From Thermoanaerobaculia bacterium (lineage in GTDB: Bacteria; Acidobacteriota; Thermoanaerobaculia; Multivoradales; Multivoraceae), in NCBI GenBank assembly GCA_022823665.1, contig JAJEHN010000020.1:39912-103911 (forward strand): DNA of 64,000 nucleotides, read 5' to 3'. The position numbers and the translations under genes are program-made. A model generated the notes under the pieces. That model ran no database searches. It had not been told where the DNA came from and was given only the letters and a program-made list of their open reading frames with translations. Of the stretch, positions 52,682 through 64,000 are shown in pieces (within the stretch, counting starts at the first letter, position 1; every line of letters begins with the position of its first letter).

Positions 52682-53470
52682 ATGACGATGGGTGGAGGTC
52701 CCTACGCGCGCAGGATGAGCTTCGGCGGGCTCTCGGGGCCGCACGCGCGCGACCTGCTGCTGCTCGTGGCGGCGCTGTTCGTCACCTTCTCGCTGCAGTT
52801 CTTCCCGACGCTGGCCTTCGTGCCGGAGCTGATGCGGCTGTCGAGCTCCGTCTGGCAGCAGGGGATGGTCTGGCAGCTCCTGACCTATCCGGCGGCGGGC
52901 TGGGGCGGGCCGTCGATCTGGTTCCTGGTGGGCCTCCTGATCTTCTACCTGTTCGCGAACGATGTGCGCTGGGCTCTCGGCAGGCAGCGGTTCTGGAACC
53001 TGCTCTGGATGTCGGCAGGCGTGGCGGCGGTGGCGGCCTGTCTGGTGCAGATGCTGGTGGGCGGCGCCGGCCCGAACGCCTTCCTCATCATGCAGGGCCA
53101 GCAGATGCTGCTGGCGATCGCGATCACCGGCTTCGCGGTGATCCGGCGCGATGCCACCATCATGCTGTTCTTCGTGCTGCCGATCAAGGCGCGGTGGTTC
53201 ATCTGGATCGAGATCGCTTTCGCCTGGGTCGGCTTCCTGCGCTACGGAGATCTCGCCGGCTTCATCGGTATCTGCACGGCGGTCGGCACGGTCTTCGCGC
53301 TGCTCCGGCCCGGGCGCACGCGCGGTCTGATGCGCGAGTCACGGCTGCGGCTCGAACGCTGGTACATCCGCCAGAAGCTGAATCGCGGCCGCCGCCGTTT
53401 CCGCGTCGTTCCGGGCGGCAAGAAGCCGAAGGACGACGACCGCGTCCGCCGCGGTCCCTGGGTCAACTGA
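52682..53470 (+). CDS. Rhomboid-like membrane protein without catalytic Ser/His
   Basis: 262 residues with about five to six membrane segments between residues 20 and 205, followed by a basic, probably cytoplasmic tail rich in Arg and Lys. The layout resembles rhomboid-related (DUF1751/derlin-like) proteins: an early WQLLTYPAAGWGGPS region and LLIFYLFANDVRWALG. The position expected for the GxSG serine reads GPNAFLIMQG, and no His is found in the later segments. Proteolysis is therefore unlikely. Family assignment is moderate. Confidence 0.65.
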   Translation: MTMGGGPYARRMSFGGLSGPHARDLLLLVAALFVTFSLQFFPTLAFVPELMRLSSSVWQQGMVWQLLTYPAAGWGGPSIWFLVGLLIFYLFANDVRWALGRQRFWNLLWMSAGVAAVAACLVQMLVGGAGPNAFLIMQGQQMLLAIAITGFAVIRRDATIMLFFVLPIKARWFIWIEIAFAWVGFLRYGDLAGFIGICTAVGTVFALLRPGRTRGLMRESRLRLERWYIRQKLNRGRRRFRVVPGGKKPKDDDRVRRGPWVN

Positions 53471-53501
53471 GGCGTAATCGGCCGCCGGCAGTCGCTGGCC
53501 T

Positions 53502-55580
53502 CTAGCCCCCTGGGACCCTTCCCTCCGGCCCGCTGCCGGCTGGATGACTCGCCCGTTGGTAGTTCTGGCGCATCAGTCGGAAGGCGACGAGGATCGCCAG
53601 GGCGGCCAGTACGTAGTGCCACCAGGTTGGCTGATCGGGGAGCCGGATCTGTTCGATGCGGGCGCTGCCGAGGGCGAGGGCGTTGTGCAGGGCGTGCCAG
53701 GCCATGGCGGGGTAGATCGAACCGGATCGGAGGACGGCGATCACGAGGAGGACGCCGAGAAGGGACGTCCCCGGAATGCGGAACAGGTCGACGTGGAAGA
53801 AGCCGAAGGCGATGCCCGCGACCAGCACGAGCTGGACGGGCTTGAGGCGGCTCTTCAGACCGTGGAGCAGGACGCCGCGGAAGGCGATCTCCTCGAAGAT
53901 GCCGGGCAGGATGGCGAAGAAGACGAGCATCTGCCAGACCGGGATGTCGGCGCCGAACGCCTCCGCCATCGCTTCGATCCACTCTTCGGGAATCGGCATC
54001 GTCAGGCTGGCGAGGCGAACGACGCCGTCGGCCAGCACGAGACCCGCGGGGGCGCCGATCAGGACGCCGACCCAGGCCGCGTGGGGAGGGTTGCGCAGGG
54101 ACAGCGCCTCGCGCACGGGCAGCCGGTAGCGGGCGATCATCAGCCACGCCGCGGCGCCGAAGATGGACATGTTGGTCACGATGAGCAGGCGGCTGTCGAT
54201 GCCGCCGCCGACGTTCAGTTGCCAGACCAGGAGCAGGGCCCAGAGGACGGCGAACCATCGCGCGACGCGGCGCGGGAAGAGCGCGGGCCCGCCGGCGAGG
54301 TCGGCGGCGTCCGTGTCGCTGGCCGTGATCAGCTTTTCGGCCGACAGCGTCCGCACCGAGGCGCGGGCGAGCAGCGCCGCGGCGCCGGCGGTGACCGTCC
54401 AGGCGGCGGCGAGGAGCGGCCAGTCGTAGTGCCCGGTCAGGATCTCCCGGGCCGCGACACCGAGGTTCGCGATCGGCAGCAGGACGATCGCGCTCCGCAG
54501 CTCGACGCCCGGCAGGACGGGAATCGCCGCCACGGCCATGGCGATGAGCATCACGGGAGCGAACAGCAACTGCGCTTCCTTGTACGTCTTCGACCGGCCC
54601 GAGACCAGCAGCAGGCTGCTCGAGAGGAGGACGGCCGCCGGGGCGTAGAGCAGGAGCAGCAGCAGGCCGGCGCCGGCCGGAATCACGAGTTTCAGACCGG
54701 CGGGCGCCGCGATCAGGTCGAGCTGCATCCAGACGACGATGTTCACGATGTTGAGCACGCTGGTCGCGAAGGCGACGGCCAGGATCGACAGGTTCTTCGC
54801 GGTGACGATCTCGACCCGGCTGGCGGCCGTGGTCAGCAGCGTTTCCAGCGTGCCGCGTTCCTTTTCGCCGGCGAGCGCGTCCGTCGCGACGATCGAGCCG
54901 CCCGTGAGCATCATCATCACGATGATCGCGGTCAGGAGCCGCCCGAGAAAGAGACCGGAGGTCTGCTCCTCGCTTGCCGTCTCGATCCGTTCGAGCGGCA
55001 GCAGATCCTCGGGAGGCGACTCGAAGCCGGCGGCCGCGAGCCGCTGTTCCCGGACTTCGGTTCGGGTGCGCTCGAGCGCCCGCCTCAGAAACCCCTCGGC
55101 GGAGTCCGAGGCGTCGAGATCCGCGCGGTGCGAGAGGACGATGCGGGGTGCGCTCTCGTCGTCGTCCGAGAGATCTTCGCCGTCTCCGGCCTCCCAGGCC
55201 ACGTGAACGTGGAGTTGCTCTTCCTCGAGCGCGGCCGGTACATCGTCCGGGGCTTCGAGCCGCTCGAAGCGAACCGCCGGACCGCCGGCCGGTCCGGCGC
55301 CGTCGGCCCCGCCGTCGTCGCCGACGACCGCCAGGGCCCGGTCGAGCCATGCCCGCGCATCGGCGGCGCCCGCGGCGTTGGCCGCCTCGTCGGCCACGGA
55401 GTAGGCGTAGGTGCGGCTCTCGATGCGTTCCTGCCGGCGCTCCGTGGTCAGCGAGGTCAGGAACCACATCAGCGGCCACAGGACGAGCGGCAGGGCGACC
55501 GCGAACACGAGCACCCGCGGATTCCGGGCGAGCTGGCGCAGGTCGTTCGCGAACAGTGCGGTGACGGTGCGGCGGTTCAT
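53502..55580 (-). CDS. ABC-2/NatB-type permease fused to a CPBP intramembrane protease domain
   Basis: 692 residues. Residues 1 to ~410 are an ABC-2-type permease: one N-terminal membrane segment, a long extracytoplasmic region, then five to six segments. KERGTLETLLTTAASRVEI is a typical motif. Residues ~430-670 form a CPBP (CAAX-processing/bacteriocin-processing) domain with EEIAFR at 563-568, His596 in FGFFHVD and His629/Asn633 in WHALHN. All catalytic positions look intact. It is last in a unit of permease, ATPase and permease-protease, nine bases after the ATPase stop. The cargo is unknown. Confidence 0.85.
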   Translation of the reverse strand: MNRRTVTALFANDLRQLARNPRVLVFAVALPLVLWPLMWFLTSLTTERRQERIESRTYAYSVADEAANAAGAADARAWLDRALAVVGDDGGADGAGPAGGPAVRFERLEAPDDVPAALEEEQLHVHVAWEAGDGEDLSDDDESAPRIVLSHRADLDASDSAEGFLRRALERTRTEVREQRLAAAGFESPPEDLLPLERIETASEEQTSGLFLGRLLTAIIVMMMLTGGSIVATDALAGEKERGTLETLLTTAASRVEIVTAKNLSILAVAFATSVLNIVNIVVWMQLDLIAAPAGLKLVIPAGAGLLLLLLYAPAAVLLSSSLLLVSGRSKTYKEAQLLFAPVMLIAMAVAAIPVLPGVELRSAIVLLPIANLGVAAREILTGHYDWPLLAAAWTVTAGAAALLARASVRTLSAEKLITASDTDAADLAGGPALFPRRVARWFAVLWALLLVWQLNVGGGIDSRLLIVTNMSIFGAAAWLMIARYRLPVREALSLRNPPHAAWVGVLIGAPAGLVLADGVVRLASLTMPIPEEWIEAMAEAFGADIPVWQMLVFFAILPGIFEEIAFRGVLLHGLKSRLKPVQLVLVAGIAFGFFHVDLFRIPGTSLLGVLLVIAVLRSGSIYPAMAWHALHNALALGSARIEQIRLPDQPTWWHYVLAALAILVAFRLMRQNYQRASHPAGSGPEGRVPGG

Positions 55581-55589
55581 CGACCCGCC

Positions 55590-56344
<755 letters not shown>

Positions 56345-56348
<4 letters not shown>

Positions 56349-57643
56349 GCTTTACGTCCGGCCGGTCGAAGCTTCTGGCGCAGGAACTGGAACAGGTTGC
56401 CCTCGAAGGAGCCGGTCGCGATCTCCTCGACCCGCAGGATGCGGGAGGCAAGCCACAGGCAAGCCGCGATCGCGGCGGCGTTCGCCAGCACGGTGACTCC
56501 GAGCTGCAGCCAGAGCACGTTGCCGGCGATCGCCTGGCGGAGCAGCAGCACGACGTTGACGACCGGAATGCCCGCGAGCGCCGGGGTGAACGTCATGCTC
56601 GGGTCGTTCAGCAGCAGGACCGGGAAGATGACCAGCAGGATCACCGGCGTGACCATGGACTGGCCTTCCTTGAAGGTGCGGGCGAAGGCGGCGAGGATCA
56701 TCATCGCGGCGGCGACGAGAGCCCCCAGCAGGACGGCGGTCAGGAGCAGCACCGGCAGCGACGACAGAGGCAGCTCGAAGGCGAAGCCGCTTCCGTCCCC
56801 ACCCCCGATTCGGGCGAGGAGCGGTCCGAGGAAGGAGCGGAAGGACAGGACCATGGCGGCCGCGTTGAGCGCTCCGGCGACGATGCCCATCGTGGCGACG
56901 TAGAGGTACTTCGCGGCCACGATGTGAATGCGCCGGGTGGCGAGCGTGCTCGTGGTCTCCCAGGTGTTCCGCTCGCGCTCGCCGGCGGTCGAGTCGATGG
57001 CCGGATAGACGCAGCCGTTCGCGATCATGATGACGAAGAAGAGCGGAATCATCATCCCCATGACGAACTGCCCCATCTGGCGACCGGTGGCGAGGTTGTT
57101 CGAGCGCACGTCGAAGACCTGCCACTCGGCGCCGTCGAGGCCGTGCCCCTCCGCGATCCGGTCGAGCCACGCCGAGCGCTCCGCCGAGAGCGCCCTTTCC
57201 AGCCGGCCCCGGGCGGTCTGCGACTGGTCGCTCGAGCCGTTGCTCAGCAGCGAGACCTCGGCGTTGCCCGGAGGATCGCCGGTGGTTTCGAAGATCAGGG
57301 CGGCGTCGAGCTCGCCGGCCAACAAGCGGTTCTCGACTTCCTCGCGGTAGGCGGTGGCGGCACCGGCGGGCGGCGCCTCGATCTCCGTGATCTCGATCCG
57401 TCCTTCGTCCTCCTCGAGCCGTTCGAGCAGGCCCCGGTGCTCGGCCGGCAGACCGGCGATCTCGATCCGCGAGGCGAAGCTCTCGAAGCGGGCCGTGACG
57501 AAGAGGATGCCCGAGAACATGACCCACATCATCAGCGGGTACATCAGGAGCGGGATCAGGATCCCGTTGATGAGAACGGAGCGCTCGCGCAGGGCCGACC
57601 TGAGTTCGCTCAGGTACAGCAGGCGGATGGTGGTCCAGTCCAT
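56345..57643 (-). CDS. ABC-2-type permease, NatB-like
   Basis: 432 residues from ATG 57643. The first membrane segment (INGILIPLLMYPLMMWVMFSG) is followed by an extracytoplasmic region of ~200 residues, then five to six membrane segments from about residue 195 on. DSTAGERERNTWETTSTLAT is the ABC-2 coupling-region signature. It pairs with the NatA-like ATPase and the permease-protease fusion. Na+ or peptide export is known for relatives; here it is unassigned. An open frame continues upstream but is antiphase to the kinase gene. Confidence 0.87.
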
Positions 57644-57660
57644 TCGGGTGGAGTGCGGCG

Positions 57661-57673
57661 GGCCGGCGCACCC
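57661..57673. repeat. Partial copy of the dispersed palindromic repeat, inverted
   Basis: The reverse complement reads GGGTGCGCCGGCC, preceded by CT, as in the 35311 copy. It lies in the 38-base gap between the kinase stop and the permease start. Confidence 0.45.
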
Positions 57674-57681
57674 AGTGTTCT

Positions 57682-58740
57682 TCAGGCTCGCTGCGCGACT
57701 TCCCAGGCCAGTCCGGCCGTTCGCGGCACTCCTTCGCCCACCTCCTTCGCGTGGGCGCTGGCAGCGGTGCCGTCGCGCACCCGGCCGGCGATGCCCTGGG
57801 CGATGCCGGCGCTGCGGAACAGGTTGTAGGCGAGGTAGAAGTTCCAGTGCGCGATGCCGTCGCGGCCGGTCCGCCGGCAGTAGGCGTCGCGGTACTGCTC
57901 GAGGCCCGGGATGCCGAGAGCCTCCAGGTCGCGCCCCTTGAGCCCGCCCTTCTCCTTCGGGATCTCCCACTGCATCGTGTGGTAGCTGAAGTCGGCGAGC
58001 GGGTGGCCGAGCGTGCCGAGTTCCCAGTCGAGGATGGCGATCACCTCGGCCCGTTCGGGATGCAGGATCATGTTGTCGAGCCGGAAGTCGCCGTGGACGA
58101 TCGTCGTCTCGTCGCCGTCCGGGATGTTCGCCGGCAGCCACTCGATCAGCGCGTTCATCGCCGGAATGTCGCGGGTCTCCGAGGCCAGGTACTGCTTCGT
58201 CCAACGGTGGATCTGGCGCGCGAAGTAGTTGCCCGGCTTGCCGTAGGTCTCAAGCCCGACAGCCTCGTAGTCGACGGCGTGAAGACGAGCGAGCGTCCGG
58301 TTCATCGCGTCGTAGATCGCGAACCGCTCTGCGGGCTCCATGCCGGGCAGCAGCGCCTCCCAGAGGATCCGGCCCTTCACGTGCTCCATCACGAAGAACA
58401 TCGTGCCGACGACCGACTCGTCGGTGCACAGGCAGTAGGTGCGCGGCACCGGCACGTTCGTGTCACGCAGCGCCGTCATCACCCGGTACTCCCGGTCCAC
58501 GGCGTGCGCCGACGGCAGCAGCTTCCCCGGCGGCTTGCGGCGCAGCACGTAGCTCTTGCCCCCGGCTTCGAGCAGGTACGTGGGACAGGACTGGCCGCCC
58601 TTGAACTGCTGGACGTTGAGGTCGCCCGAGAACCCCTCTACGTGTTCTTCGAGGTAGCTCTGCAGTGGCGCGAGGTCGAAGCTGAGGCGCTCGGCGACCT
58701 CCCTGGTGCCCGAGAACTTCTCCTGGCGGCTTTCCGTCAT
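57682..58740 (-). CDS. APH-family phosphotransferase, ACAD10/11 kinase-domain-like
   Basis: 352 residues. Kinase-like features are a nucleotide-binding Lys in SYVLRRKPPG, catalytic VHGDFRLDNMIL and metal-binding ILDWELGTLGHPLADF. This variant is the one found at the N-terminus of mammalian ACAD10/ACAD11, where it phosphorylates 4-hydroxyacyl-CoA so the dehydrogenase domain can eliminate phosphate. A matching acyl-CoA dehydrogenase is at 2881-4176. Aminoglycoside resistance is unlikely given this subfamily. ATG at 58740. Confidence 0.85.
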   Translation of the reverse strand: MTESRQEKFSGTREVAERLSFDLAPLQSYLEEHVEGFSGDLNVQQFKGGQSCPTYLLEAGGKSYVLRRKPPGKLLPSAHAVDREYRVMTALRDTNVPVPRTYCLCTDESVVGTMFFVMEHVKGRILWEALLPGMEPAERFAIYDAMNRTLARLHAVDYEAVGLETYGKPGNYFARQIHRWTKQYLASETRDIPAMNALIEWLPANIPDGDETTIVHGDFRLDNMILHPERAEVIAILDWELGTLGHPLADFSYHTMQWEIPKEKGGLKGRDLEALGIPGLEQYRDAYCRRTGRDGIAHWNFYLAYNLFRSAGIAQGIAGRVRDGTAASAHAKEVGEGVPRTAGLAWEVAQRA

Positions 58741-58774
58741 CGGCGGCGCATGTTAGCGCGGGAATCGACGACCC

Positions 58775-60797
<2,023 letters not shown>

Positions 60798-60847
60798 TGG
60801 ACCATAGCAGTCGGGGAATCGGGCGCTGCTCCCCGCCGTTGTTCCGA

Positions 60848-60878
60848 ACCCGCCCGGGGTGCCTTGGGCGGGTAGAAT
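60848..60878 (+). promoter_or_regulatory. Inverted repeat overlapping a putative -10 box ahead of aceE
   Basis: ACCCGCCC (60848-60855) and GGGCGGGT (60866-60873) form a perfect 8-bp inverted repeat with a 10-base spacer. TAGAAT at 60873-60878 is a good -10 match; no convincing -35 is seen. A repressor or activator site for the pyruvate dehydrogenase operon is a reasonable inference. Confidence 0.4.
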
Positions 60879-60934
60879 CGGGCGTCCCCGGGGTCGCGCC
60901 GAGCATGCGCCGAAAGCCCTTGGGCGACAAAGAG

Positions 60935-63621
<2,687 letters not shown>

Positions 63622-63625
<4 letters not shown>

Positions 63626-64000
63626 GCGAGACCCTCTCCGTCGTCGTCCCCGACATCGGCGACTTCGATTCCGTCGATGTCGTGGAGGTCCTGGTGGGGG
63701 TCGGTGACGAGGTCTCGGTCGACCAGTCCCTGATCACGCTCGAGAGCGACAAGGCGTCGATGGAGGTGCCGTCGCCGGCGGCCGGCCGGGTCGTCGAGAT
63801 CGCGGTGGAACTCGGCGGCCAGGTCGGCGAAGGCGATCTGATCCTGACGATCGAAGCGGCGGACGCGGTCGCGGAAGCCGAAGCGGAGGAGGCCGCCCCG
63901 GCAGGTGGAGGAGTTACGGCGGAGGCGCCCCGACCGGCAGCCGCCGCCGAACCGCGACCGTCGCGCCGCGGTCGCCGGCCGCCGCCCCCCGCGGCCGCCG
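63622..64000 (+). CDS. aceF: Dihydrolipoamide acetyltransferase E2 of pyruvate dehydrogenase, 3' end beyond the window
   Basis: 126 codons are visible from the GTG at 63622, which overlaps the aceE stop. The first ~80 residues form one lipoyl domain (SVVVPDIGDFDSVDVVEVLV), with the lipoylated Lys in LESDKASMEVPSP. A Pro/Ala/Glu-rich hinge follows (AEAEAEEAAPAGGG) and the sequence runs off the end. The catalytic domain is not seen, but the position after aceE makes the assignment firm. Confidence 0.9.

Noticed and set aside
57682..58740. Aminoglycoside resistance kinase
   Set aside because: APH fold is shared, but the HGDFRLDN / ILDWELGTLGHPLADF variant matches the ACAD10/11 kinase branch; no resistance context.

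Overview
The window is about 64 kb of gene-dense, high-GC bacterial chromosome. Intergenic gaps are very short, GTG starts are common, and adjacent genes are repeatedly coupled by GTGA or ATGA stop/start overlaps. No rRNA, tRNA, CRISPR array, transposase, integrase or phage gene was seen. The gene content points to a free-living or host-associated aerobic heterotroph: PQQ dehydrogenase, fused indolepyruvate:ferredoxin oxidoreductase, AceE-type pyruvate dehydrogenase, IspG, ThiC, many CaiB-type CoA-transferases, DUF3604 proteins, secreted TldD-like proteins and sulfatases. This mix resembles Acidobacteriota or a related high-GC lineage. That placement is inference from gene style, not from a marker gene.

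Layout. 1-6290: truncated DUF3604-type protein, a small lipoprotein/membrane protein pair, an acyl-CoA dehydrogenase and a PQQ-dependent dehydrogenase. 6401-12446: thioredoxin-fold protein, the giant fused indolepyruvate oxidoreductase, and an SDR/enoyl-CoA hydratase pair. 12594-15029: an AbrB/PIN toxin-antitoxin pair with an inverted-repeat operator, then a small membrane protein translationally coupled to a methyltransferase. 15066-23880: two giant paralogous secreted proteins made of carboxypeptidase-regulatory-like beta-sandwich repeats, plus the scar of a third copy and a small divergent lipoprotein gene. 23933-30574: a minus-strand operon (serine hydrolase, double CoA-transferase, esterase, amidase). 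30622-37150: a 5'-3' exonuclease and a eukaryote-type two-domain methylenetetrahydrofolate reductase, an SDR, a second double CoA-transferase and a VOC protein. 37147-46291: a secreted TldD/TldE-like pair, two tandem paralogues of unknown secreted protein, a DUF3604 lipoprotein and an M20 peptidase. 46297-53470: membrane-bound alkaline-phosphatase-superfamily protein, ispG, a sulfatase, an HD protein and a rhomboid-like membrane protein. 53502-57643: an ABC export system of the NatA/NatB kind with one permease fused to a CPBP protease. 57682-64000: an ACAD10/11-type kinase, thiC behind a TPP riboswitch, and aceE-aceF (aceF runs off the end).

No stretch longer than 300 bases lacks a gene. The largest gap (60680-60934) holds the thiC riboswitch and the aceE control region. 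The most unusual items are: (i) a collapsed third copy of the [giant repeat protein / divergent small lipoprotein] unit, with a visible deletion junction at 19270/19271; (ii) a full-length eukaryote-like MTHFR with the regulatory domain; (iii) an exported TldD/TldE-type pair in which one member has lost all metal ligands; (iv) a dispersed palindromic repeat that sits in frame inside protein-coding genes.
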